Below the pieces are notes generated by a model that saw only the letters and a list, made by a program, of their open reading frames with translations, was not told the DNA's origin and made no database searches. Below, piece after piece: positions 20,901 to 30,121 of a DNA stretch of 64,000 nt (position 1 is the first letter of the stretch; each line of letters opens with the position of its first letter). The stretch comes from Theristus sp. LFF4_11. Lineage: Eukaryota; Nematoda; Chromadorea; Monhysterida; Xyalidae. Location of the stretch: positions 1 to 64,000 of the forward strand of contig JASANC010002702.1 of assembly GCA_030248135.1 (NCBI GenBank), read 5' to 3'. Made by a program: the position numbers and the translations under genes.

Positions 20901-23900
20901 TAGATAGATAGCTAAAACGCTAAAAAGCTATAAAAACAGCAAAATAATGCTAAAAATACACTAAAAATCGAGTATAAACGCATATTTTACCTAAAATTAG
21001 CGAAATTTTCAAGAATTACGAGCAAAAATGGTCAATTTTGGTCAAAAATTGACTAATTTTATCTCTTCGAAGACAAAAATTTTTAGATAGATAGCTGGCT
21101 GAGAAAATTTTTTAGATAGATAATAGCTGAGCCGAAAAAACCTGTCTGATAGAGACAGATTCGAAAAATTTTTTGGGGGGGGCCGGCCCCCAGGCCCCCC
21201 CCTAGAACAACTATGCCCAACGCCCTTGGGCAAAGGCAGTGTTGTCGTCGTCGATTTTTGGGGTGGGGAAGTTGTTATGCAATCAGTTTTGGGCGTCTGA
21301 AATTCCGTTCCATTCTAATCCTCTAAACCACATTAGCTGGATTGGTTGCTTCAACTGAAGGCACAGGCATAAGCCGCATAACAGACACAGATCAGAATCA
21401 GAATCATTGGTTGAGTCGAGAGTCGAAGACATTGGTGATGAGTAGATTTTAGTGACGTGCGTCGATGTTTTTCGTAAAATCATCTGCATACGGGCCAATC
21501 TTCCTTCGGTGATTTTGGGAGGACAGTGGCAACCCTCAAAGCCTCAGTTGTAGCGCGTTAGACTCTTGTCTGTGCGTACGGGGGATCAAGCCCCGCCGAG
21601 GGGTATTTGAGCACTTAATGACAGCAAACTCGATGGGCACCCTACTCGACGGCGTTCTGTACGTTTTTCCGGGTTAGCACTGGCTAAAAACATTGATTAA
21701 AATCACCGTTCTGTTCTGTTCGACCTCTCTTCATCCACCTAAGAGTTTGTACAGGGTTATTTAGTTTTTTGGTTTTTTTTTAAATTTTTAAAGCTTCGAT
21801 CTGGCGGTTGCATTGATGTCTGAAGCTGAAATTTGCACCACTTAGCCATGGCTCTGATTTGTTGTGCAGAATTTCCAGCTATAAATATCAACTTTGTTAG
21901 ACACGCGGTACTTTTAACCAAATTTTTACATTTCCACTGTGTTTTATGTCTTCAAGCATCGGGATACACGTTCTCCACATCATTCAAGCTTTCTTCTGAC
22001 AATATCACACCGTCTTCTGTTTCGCTGTCATCTGCTCCATAATTGTCTTGTTTTAGTCGCTTAAATTGTTCAATGTGTCCACCGTTGAGCAGATCAACAG
22101 TGACCGTGACCGGCCGTTGCATCGCAAAGTTCTCTGCAAGGCGTCAGGCATCGCTTGCAAGCCGGTCATTGAAAATAACAGTGAACACATTGACCAGTTT
22201 AAGCAACTAAAACAAGGCAAATAACGGACACATGACAGTGAACCAGAAGACAATGTGATATTGCCAGAAGAAACTTGAATGATGTTGAGCACGTGTAATC
22301 CCGATGCTTGAAGATATAAAAACAGTGAAAATGTGTAAATTTTGGATAAAAGTACCGTTGTTGTGGCCTAACAGAGTTAGTACGAAATGAGAACCAAAAT
22401 GACTGTAAGCGGTTGCAAACATCAGTTTCAGACATTATTGCAGTCGAAGCGATATCGAAGCGTTTTAAAATCGATCGTTTCTTATCAGCCTGTACAGCAC
22501 TGACACACCGTCGTTTTTCAGGCAGCTCAGTCGGTGGTCACGCGCTTGGCAATCAGGCACAAGGTGGCCACGCCCAGGGTGGTTCTGCAACTCAGGGCGG
22601 CAGAGGTGGCGCAGCTGTGGGCGGTATTGGTGCGCCCGGCGGAACTGGTGGTCAGTTCATTCATTCATTTTTTCATTCATTTTATTTCGCAAAAATGCAG
22701 GTTGCTCCGCTGAAACTGTTAAGACAGCATGAGGTACGGAGACCCAGTTTTTTTGGGAATAAAAATTAAAAAAGCGACTTGTGCAAAATCTTTTTGACCC
22801 ACCTGTGCAAATTTCTTGTTCATTTGGATTGCAGCCAAGCAAAGCCAACAAAATCCGAAATACAGGATAGGTCAGACGTAGTGGGACGCCTTTTGATTGG
22901 CTATACCTCTTCAACCGCTTACATACCCAAGGGTGAGATGCCGTGTGAAAAATTTCCGACATTTTACGGTAATTTTTCCGGAAAAATTTCGGAAAATTTT
23001 CACGCTCAAAATAAATTTTCGTAATTTTACCAAACCTTTTTTGCTGGAAATCATAATCCCTTTTTCTGCCCATGCGTGACCCCAAAGTAACCATTTCTCT
23101 GAGCCCCTGTCCGAAATTTCTTAACTTTGCGGCGCGACGGCCAACGAAGTTCTTTCTGCTCTCTTTCACCGTTCGTGCTTGTTGAGCAGTTCATAATGTC
23201 ATTTTCGTTGTTTGCGTTTGCGTCGTCATATCTTTGCATTCAACGGTCCCCATTTGTTGCTATTGTTTGATCCGTATGAGCTTACATTTAAAAACATCAT
23301 AAATCATTGACACCCAGTAAACTTAGAACACGCGTCAGACAGAATTTCGTCAACAGGAACGATATATTTTTGTCATATTAGCCACCTTAAAAAGATAAAT
23401 CTGTCATTTTTTGGTTCAAACGTCGCTAATTTTCAGCATCGTTGCCTCCTGCATCGTTTGTTTTTATGGAAAATGCTCATTTGGTCATTTTTTTGGTCGC
23501 GTAAAAAATTGGTAAAATTACCGTAATTTTTCCGGTAAAATTTCAGAAATTTTTCACGAAATTATATTTTTTCCGAAAAATTCCACCTCTAGGTCTAACT
23601 TAAATCTGTGCAAAATTTCACTTCACTGAACGTGTTCAGCGGAAGGAAATTGAAAAACCGGTTTCATAGGCTTCTTGATAAAATTTTTAAACGTAAAAAC
23701 CAATTTTTTTGCAAGAAACAACCGGCAAGAAAGCCGGAAAGAAAACCGTTATTTTTCGAAAAAGCGGTTTTATTTTTCATGCCAACCCTATTTTGAAAAT
23801 AAAGGCAGACACACTGAAGTTAATTGTGCAGGCATATTCTCTTCAGTGCACTCCCCGCACGTTCCAAAACCGTATTGTTTGAATTTTTGAGCTCGCTGAC

Positions 23901-24963
23901 TTATTTAATCTCAGGCTCCGCAGTCGGTGGCCATGCACAGCAGGGTGGTGTCGGCGGCAATGCACAGGGCGGTCTTGGTGCTGGGGGCGGAGTCGGGGGC
24001 GCAGCGCAGGGCGGCACGGGCGCCGGCATTGGTGCGACCGGAGGTCAAGCGACGGGCGGGCTGGCTGCCGCACCGAACGGCGTTGGTGGCACTGCAATCG
24101 GTGGAGACGCGCAGACCTCGCGATTGCCGTTCCCGAATGTTGGTCAGCAGGGACAGTTCCCGAATGTTGGTCAGCAGCAAGGACAGTTCCCGAATGTTGG
24201 TCAGCAGCAAGGACAGTTCCCGAACGTTGGTCAGCAGCAAGGACACTTCCCGAACGTTGGTCAGCAGCGAGGACAGTTCCCGAACGTTGGTCAGCAGCAG
24301 GGACAGTTCCCGCACGTTGGTCAGCAGCAAGGACAGTTCCCGAATGTTGGTCAGCAGCAAGGACAGTTCCCGAACGTTGGTCAGCAGCAAGGACACTTCC
24401 CGAACGTTGGTCAGCAGCGAGGACAGTTCCCGAACGTTGGTCAGCAGCAGGGACAGTTCCCGCACGTTGGTCAGCAGCAAGGACAGTTCCCGCACGTTGG
24501 TCAGCAGCAAGGACAGTTCCCGCACGTTGGTCAGCAGCAAGGACAGTTCCCGAACGTTGGTCAGCAGCAGGGACAGTTCCCGAACGTTGGTCAGCAGCAA
24601 GGACAGTTCCCGAACGTTGGTCAGCAGCAGGGACAGTTCCCGAACGTTGGTCAGCAGCAAGGACAGTTCCCGAACGTTGGCCATCAGCAAGGACAGTTCC
24701 CGAACGTTGGTCGGCAGGGGCAGTTCCCGAACGTTGGTCAGCAGCAAGGACAGTTCCCGAACGTTGGTCAGCAGCAAGGACAGTTCCCGAACGTTGGTCA
24801 GCAGCAGGGACAGTTCCCGAACGTTGGTCAGCAGCAGGGACAGTTTCCGAATGTTGGTCAGCAGCAGGGACAGTTCCCGAACGTTGGTCAGCAGCAGGGA
24901 CAGTTCCCGAACGTTGGCGGGAACCCTCGTTTTCAGCAGTTATTGTCGGGCTTGCAAGGTTAG
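17789..24963 (+). CDS. secreted Gly-rich protein with 27 FPNVG decapeptide repeats (four exons)
   Basis: This spliced gene has exons 17789-17936, 20488-20703, 22522-22650 and 23915-24963. Every intron is GT-AG and interrupts after the first base of a Gly codon (phase 1), so each internal exon can be skipped in frame. The product is about 513 residues: signal peptide (1-33), Gly/Ala-rich block with GGHAxGG and GGxA motifs (about 50-230), then 27 copies of a ten-residue unit (consensus QGQFPNVGQQ) and a short tail GNPRFQQLLSGLQG. The composition (Gly, Gln, Pro, few charged residues, no Cys after the signal) fits an extracellular structural material such as cuticle, eggshell, egg-case glue or silk-like protein. 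I do not recognise a named family. Introns 1 and 2 are full of MITEs. Candidate AATAAA signals lie at 25521 and near 25837. Confidence 0.82.
18308..18789. mobile_element. hAT-like MITE with CATAGTTGTTC termini, copy 1
   Basis: This 482-bp element is bounded by CATAGTTGTTC and GAACAACTATG. The 8-bp TSD AATCTCAT is at 18300-18307 and 18790-18797. The interior has long G and C tracts near the ends and many GATAGATAG/TAGCTG motifs. It lies in intron 1 of the FPNVG repeat gene. Confidence 0.93.
19067..20407. mobile_element. truncated inverted copy of the same hAT-like MITE, hosting copy 2
   Basis: The sequence on both sides of 19205-19946 is the reverse complement of the family interior, for example TTTACCCCTTTTCCAAACCG and CAAACGGAGCAGCTCG. 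It ends in the family terminus AACAACCCTA at 20407. The left terminus is missing, so no TSD can be read. Copy 2 therefore inserted into an older relative. Confidence 0.85.
19205..19946. mobile_element. hAT-like MITE (TAGGGTTGTTAAAC termini), copy 2
   Basis: This 742-bp copy has the 8-bp TSD GTTTTGAC at 19197-19204 and 19947-19954. Its interior aligns with copy 1 (CTACGACAACATCTGCGATG, CGCCTCGCAGAGCGTC, CACAAGAAGAGGCATGGTGA) but lacks the mariner insertion. It sits inside another, inverted copy of its own family, in intron 1 of the FPNVG repeat gene. Confidence 0.92.
20488..20703 (+). CDS. exon 2 of the FPNVG repeat protein: Gly-rich block
   Basis: The 216-nt exon after acceptor TTGCGCAG encodes 72 residues: GGIQNVPGVIAGVPA then repeated GGHAVGG, GGNAHGG and GGTGG motifs. 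The donor is GGAG|GTGTGT. Phase 1 in and 1 out. The exon is much more GC-rich than the flanking introns, which supports coding. It begins only about 80 bp after a truncated hAT-like MITE and a C-tract. Confidence 0.85.
20759..21215. mobile_element. hAT-like MITE with CATAGTTGTTC termini, copy 2
   Basis: This 457-bp copy has the 8-bp TSD CCCAACGC at 20751-20758 and 21216-21223. It is collinear with copy 1 and in the same orientation, with different homopolymer lengths. It lies in intron 2 of the same gene, only 55 bp after the exon 2 donor. Confidence 0.93.
21532..21715 (+). mobile_element. tRNA-derived SINE, second copy
   Basis: It is related to 56119-56312: GTAGCGCGTTAGAC, GGGGGATCAAGCCCCGCCGA, GGGCACCCTACTCGACGGCG and GGGTTAGCACTGGCTAAAAA. 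Its tail is TTCTG-type rather than AAC. It is diverged and lies in intron 2 of the FPNVG repeat gene. Confidence 0.8.
22522..22650 (+). CDS. exon 3 of the FPNVG repeat protein: Gly-rich block
   Basis: The 129-nt exon after acceptor TTTTTCAG encodes 43 residues beginning SSVGGHALGNQAQGGHAQGG. The donor is GGTG|GTCAGT, phase 1 in and out. The motif style is identical to exons 2 and 4, including the same opening (G)S(S/A)VGGHA as exon 4, suggesting exon duplication. Confidence 0.85.
23915..24963 (+). CDS. exon 4 of the FPNVG repeat protein: Gly-rich block, decapeptide array and stop
   Basis: The acceptor AATCTCAG precedes GCTCCGCA. The exon opens SAVGGHAQQGGVGGNAQGG, continues Gly-rich for about 70 residues, then enters the 30-bp repeat array (24130-24917). 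It ends GNPRFQQLLSGLQG with TAG at 24961-24963. Variation between repeat units is mostly silent (AAC/AAT, CAA/CAG). The replacements are few (N to H, Q to R or H), consistent with purifying selection on the peptide. Confidence 0.9.
24130..24917 (+). repeat. coding tandem repeat, 30-bp unit, 27 copies
   Basis: The unit reads TTCCCGAACGTTGGTCAGCA plus GCAAGGACAG with few substitutions. Two units (first and twentieth) are 27 bp, having lost one Gln codon. Units 3-7 and 8-12 share the same ordered variants (QGQ, QGH, RGQ, QGQ, then FPHV), showing a 150-bp five-unit duplication. The period keeps all three frames on the plus strand and two on the minus strand open; those other frames are artefacts. 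Confidence 0.97.
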
Positions 24964-26945
24964 CAAAAACGGGTACATAACACAGGGTAGTTGAAAAGTA
25001 TGTCAATGCCAAAGTCTGTTTAAGTGTTTTTAAGTTAAGGCTACAGTTAAAAATGGCACGGTTTGCTTCTTTCTTTTGTCGCGAAATCTTTTTTTCAAAC
25101 TGTTGCCGTTTGCTCTGGAAGGAATAGTTTGAGCTGAAACTTATAGCGACGATTTGCCATCTGTGTTTAGGATCTGGAATGTTACTTTTGAACTACCGTG
25201 CATATTCTGATTTTCAGTGGGCGGAATTTTTTAATTTGGGGACGCCACATTTTATTACTTTTGTTAGATTTCCAAAAAATGTTTTTTTGGAAATGTTTTG
25301 TCATCGTTTTCGTTCGCCTGTTTGAAGGTGTATTGCAGAGTAAAGGCTTCAAGACAAGGGCCTTGTGAAAGAATCAATGCAAAATTCACAAGAATTGGCC
25401 CCAAACAACCGCCCGCACAACAGTGCAATGATTGGCGACAATTTGACAGTTTTGAGTAGGGCCAGTAATAATCATTTTGAAATCCGAGTAAAACACCGTT
25501 TTTATACCATTTTCAGCTTTAATAAACAACAGCCAGTTCCCGCAGTATGGTTAACGTCTGTTCCCGAATGGCGGTCTGTGCTTTTTTATTGGTGCTTGTT
25601 TCATTACTTCTTGTTTATGTTGTGAACGGTTTTTTCCACCGGGTTTTGAAATTCAAAAGCTCAAATTCACACATTCCATGTTGTCCGTTGCCGTTTTTGG
25701 GACGGTTTTATAACTTTCGTGCTCTTTTTTTGTTAATCTATTTTGTTTAGCAATTGTGCTGTGTTATTGTACTATTGCTCAATTTTTTGGAGAAACAGCA
25801 GTTTTATACTCCCTTTTCGTTGAAATGTTGAAATTTCAATAAACTTTGAATCTCAGAATCTCATCTTCAAATATTGCCAGCGATGCGCCGTAACTTTTGT
25901 TCCACAGAATTTTATTGGAAACAATCAAAATAACAAATGAAAAAAACTTAATGAGCATATTTTGTGTACGTTTCTTGCGCTGCGACAGACTAATAACGAA
26001 CGTATATTTTATTGTGTAGATATTAGTAAACTCAAAACGTATCAGATTCAAAAAGTAAGTGTACAAAAAAACTCGAAAACCCTTTAAACAACATTTCAGC
26101 GCTGAGAACAAAAACTGCATTTTATGTCATGGGTCAAACGAAAATTTACGAAAAACACGAAGTAGAATTGTGTGGCGGCGGCGGTGGGTGCACAACAAAA
26201 ATATTTTTAAAAAAGCGAAACAAAAAACCTTGGAAACACCAATATTCCTCTAAAAACGATTTCTGCGCAACAAGAACAGAAGTAAATAAAAATGAAAAAC
26301 AAGAAACCATGAAAACCGACTTTCTGACTATGCAACTGAATTTCAGATTATTGTTCACAGAAGAAAAAAGAATAAATCTCCATCTCAAACGCAACAATGT
26401 GGAAGCGCGGTGTCGCCCGTTTTCGTTGTTGACGTCAGATTTTATTCTTATCCGGCGTCTGGTGATCACGATACGACACGCGTTTCAACACTGCTTTATG
26501 TTGTCCAACATTGCTTTATATAATCATACATGTACTGTCATGTCGATGCTAGGATGAGTTCTGTATGCACAAGACGTACATATGTGTACGGTTACCACAC
26601 GGTTGTTCGAAAATAAATAAAGATTTCACCAAAAAAACAAAACAAAACTGAATCCTGAAAACAAAAAAAACAGGTTCCATAACGCAGAAACAATCTGAAC
26701 AAATACGATACAATATAGAATATAGAAAAAATTGGAAAACGATTCTGCGAGACCTTGTAGTGCCGTGCAATTTGTTTAACCGGATGCTGAGAATTCGACG
26801 AAATGGAAAAACAAATACAAGCGCAAAACGTACACACCGTGGTCAACAAAACGCCGCAACTCCGGGCATAAGAATTGTGTTCGGGGCCTGCGGTGATGGG
26901 TCTCAACTCAACGTGGACACACGATGTTGATGTTGAACGTCAGTG
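24964..26945. other. 3' flank of the FPNVG repeat gene
   Basis: It contains the possible alternative exon (25517) and AATAAA motifs at 25521, near 25837 and near 26612. No other gene features were seen. The open frames near 26059-26557 are overlapping and A-rich. Confidence 0.5.
25517..25554 (+). other. possible alternative last exon of the FPNVG repeat gene
   Basis: A good acceptor (ATTTTCAG) is followed by sequence which, read in the phase used by every intron of the upstream gene, gives ALINNSQFPQYG and a TAA stop. The QFPQYG end resembles the QFPNVG unit. It would need splicing from exon 3 (skipping exon 4) or from an upstream exon. It may instead be a decayed copy of the repeat exon. 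Weak evidence. Confidence 0.3.
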
Positions 26946-26953
26946 AATCAGAG

Positions 26954-28084
26954 GGTAAAAGTGCATAGTGGCCAACGTGCATAGTGGCCATGAAAAATGC
27001 CTAGCTATAGTGTCCAAAACATATGCCAAAGTGGCCACAACATATAGCAGAGTGGCCAATGCCTATGGACAAGTGTCCAATAGCTATAACATAGTGGCCA
27101 ATAGACATGCATAGTGGCCAATACAGGGTTTTAAATAATGCTGTTACAGGGTGATCCAGAAGTTATGATTTTTGAACTTTGTTGTTATTTCTGGCACATT
27201 CAAGTGACAAACTGTTGCTTGAATGTGTTGCAAATCATTTCATGTTTGTTTAATAAGTTTGTTCAGTCAATCAGTCAATATGGCAGCCACACAATATGGC
27301 TCCATAGACACGTTTGCGGTACCCTGGAGTGACGTTCGAGTTTTCGATAAAAAAGTATGTGGCTATGGTTTTTCAAATGTTTACATGTATTATCTAAAAA
27401 TGCGGGAGACGTATATAAAAGGAGGAATATGGCTTTGTGTAAGCAGTGAGAGACTTGGCTCGACAACTCTTTTCAAGTCTCTGATGTGGTACACACGGAT
27501 ACAAGTAGATAAAAGCTATATTTTTGCGCCGCGTTTGTTTTACTGAAAAGCGTAAAACAGTTTTAAAATTATTTTATACCTGTCCTTTCCAGTTTAGTCC
27601 GAAATCACACCATGTGCGAAATTCTGTGCAAATTCTGTGCAGAACTTCTGTAAATCAAGAATCTGTAAATTCTGTGCAAAAACAGAAAAATCAGAGACTG
27701 CAAAACATTGTTTCATGTGGTTTTATCGTTGCTAACGTACGCATCGCTGTGTACACACCAGCATCAGTGACAAAAAGGTGTTGTCTTCCGTTGATTTTCA
27801 GCCTTTTTACCAAACTTTTGTCACTTGAATGTGCCAGAAATAACAACAAAGTTCAAAAATCATAACTTCTGGATCACCCTGTAACAGCATTATTTAAAAC
27901 CCTGTATTGGCCACTATGCATGTTTATTGGCCACTATGTTATAGCTATTGGACACTTGTCCATAGGCATTGGCCACTCTGCTATATGTCGTGGCCACTTT
28001 GGCATATGTTTTGGACACTATAACTAGCAAAAATGCAAATTTTCTCATGGCCACTATGCACGTTGGCCACTATGCACCTAATTC
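26954..28084. mobile_element. palindromic foldback element with AGTGGCCA sub-repeats and 8-bp TSD
   Basis: The arms 26954-27146 and 27882-28084 are near-perfect inverted copies. They are built from a short degenerate repeat containing AGTGGCCA, AGTGTCCA or their complements. AATCAGAG flanks the element at 26946-26953 and 28085-28092, an 8-bp TSD. A mariner-type element occupies the exact centre. There is no protein coding. The 8-bp TSD suggests hAT-type mobilisation. Confidence 0.82.
27147..27881. mobile_element. mariner-type MITE at the centre of the foldback
   Basis: The termini CAGGGTGATCCAGAAGTTAT and its inverse are about 65 bp long, with TA at 27145-27146 and 27882-27883. If removed, the host arms would meet as GCTGTTAACAGC, a perfect palindrome centred on the TA. 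The interior is related to 463-890. An open frame at 27223-27546 shares a peptide with the minus-strand frame at 1040-1225, but no transposase motif is seen. Confidence 0.82.
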
Positions 28085-28092
28085 AATCAGAG

Positions 28093-29946
28093 ACACTGTC
28101 ATCAGAGTTGTGACTGTATGTGAGACATCGGTGCCTTGCGTTGCGCGACATTACGCACAAACAGAATGAAACACAAAATTTTTTAAACACAAATTCAAAT
28201 TCCACCACAAAACCGAACGATAAACGTGGCGCGCACACCAACCCAGTTGATGTGCACGTGTGTGTGGCTGAATGCGTATCCATGGATCGTAAGAATAGTT
28301 GGCAAATCAGTTTTGACCCTGTGTGGCGAGCGGGGACAACTTTTTGAACGAATGCAAAACGCATGTGGGAAAGTGGCGCTACTGAATGAAACGCAAGCAT
28401 TGAAGTCGTGGCGATGCTAGTTTTGCTGAACAACAAAAAAACGGTGCAAAAGTGGTCTTGACAGTTTGAATTTTTTTCACAAATCAGATTGTGTTACATT
28501 GCAGCAAGTCAGACACAGTGCTGGTGGTAGGCTAGAGAAGAGAAAATTCAAATTTTTTACGTATCTCGTGGTTATCGCCAAAAATCTATCTTCAGTTATC
28601 TAAAGCGTCCTCCATAAAAGTACAACCTACAATGTATTCACTCGAACGTGTCGGATCGAAATGACGCGTTATGTGTCACATGTGCTCGCAACATACAAAC
28701 AGCAAGCCGAACTTTTAGCTGGTGAAAAACATGCGTGAAATGACTAACCAAATTAAAACCCCGTTGCCTGTGCACACGATAAACGGGCGCTTGAAGCAAA
28801 CGGCGTCAACGCCAGCCGACACATTCGAATAAAGCTACAATACATATCTCCAAAAAGTGGACAACAGCATGGATCACAACGGACACCACGCGTTATGTTC
28901 ATTCTCGGTTTTTGAACAATAATACAATAGTTTGCGCAAGTGTAGTGTCTGTAATGTACAGGGTGAGCCAAAAAAACTACCGGATTTCAAATTGCTCTAT
29001 CTCGCAGCTGGTTAGATGAACTGGGCCACCCTGCACAAAAACCTATTGAACTGAACAATTTTTGTTCGGCATCATGACAAATGAAGATCAATCCACGGAA
29101 AACCGCAATGCGAGAAAGTGACCTTGCTGCATATTGATTTGCAATCATCACTGATTGATTGAGTTTGATTGATTCCGCCATCGTTTAGCCCGTCAGAATG
29201 TCTAGAGTTTAGTCAGAACAACATGGACCAGCACAGCTTTTGCATGAATCAATCAATCAATCAGCACTGTGCAAATCATCACACGCGACAATACAATCAG
29301 CACACAAAGACCTCCTAAATGAAACGTAGAATTTGCTGAATTCGGAGACAGACAACTGAATCTCTAAAAGAAACTGGTCGTAAAATTGTGTGAATTTCAC
29401 AAGCTTAACAAAAAACGGCACAAAACGCCTCCGAGCGACGGAAAACTAGACATACAAAAGAAAACAGAACAAAAAAGAATAAAAATACACAGACCAACAG
29501 AAAGCGTATTGACACAAGCCGACACACGAGTGATCGATCGTACCAGAGATATACGTACTTTGAAATCGTTTTCAGGTAACGGTTGATTTCATTTGAAGAA
29601 AAAAACACCGCAAAACATCATCGCTCTACCGCTCAACCGCAAGTCGAGTGAAAAGTTACACAACAATCACTTTTTTTGTGATATCGCCCACCGACTCTCG
29701 AAACATCGAAAGGCCACGAAGCCGGCTCTCCACTGGTGGCGCGGGCTTTGGATTATGGGATGCTGCTTCTGCGTTCAACCCGCCATACACCAAAGACCGT
29801 ACCAGTACGGTTTAGTTGCCGCCGTGTTTCGTCGAACCGGTGGGTGACGAGAAGCTGCAATCTGACAGCGAACGACTCAGCGCGCCAAAAAGCCATGCTC
29901 GTTTTGCGGTGTCTGTGTGTGTTTTCCCCGTGCAGTATTTCTGTTT
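28093..29946. other. intergenic or 3' UTR region after unc-62
   Basis: Apart from the mariner fragment at 28957, nothing is recognisable. The minus-strand 3' UTR of unc-62 should start at 29946, but no minus-strand AATAAA was found to mark its end. Confidence 0.5.
28957..29035. mobile_element. mariner-type terminal fragment
   Basis: TACAGGGTGAGCCAAAAAAA resembles the ends of the mariner-type MITEs in this window. A CACCCTG lies 70 bp on. It is too short to be a whole element; probably a relic. Confidence 0.4.
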
Positions 29947-30121
29947 TCATCCAATGGTGGACGCATCGCCCATCATGTGGCCGGTCATTGCGGCCGACAG
30001 GTCGGTCATGTGCGCCCACGGGCTCGCGGTCGGCGCCATCGAACCGTGGCCGCCGTAGTGGTGCGGCATCATCGCGGCGTGCGGTGCACCGTGCGGCAGC
30101 AGCATTTGCGAGTGCAGCATT
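29947..30121 (-). CDS. unc-62: unc-62 last coding exon
   Basis: This terminal exon encodes 57 residues beginning [18 protein letters not shown], rich in Met, His and Ala, and ends [11 protein letters not shown] before a TGA stop at 29949-29947. It follows an acceptor with a TTG-repeat tract and GCAG. Phase 2 is taken from the upstream exon. Met/His/Pro-rich ends of this kind are seen in Meis proteins. No AATAAA in minus-strand sense was noticed in the following 1.8 kb, so the 3' UTR end is not placed. Confidence 0.85.

Noticed and set aside
24130..24917. Regular 30-bp repeats that might suggest a CRISPR array
   Set aside because: Units are contiguous with no unique spacers, lie in frame in a coding exon and are in a eukaryotic genome.
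23843..25012. Long open frames on the minus strand and in other plus frames across the decapeptide array
   Set aside because: The 30-bp period leaves several frames free of stops. Only the plus frame joined to exon 3 has a matching splice phase, Gly-rich continuity and mostly silent variation between units.
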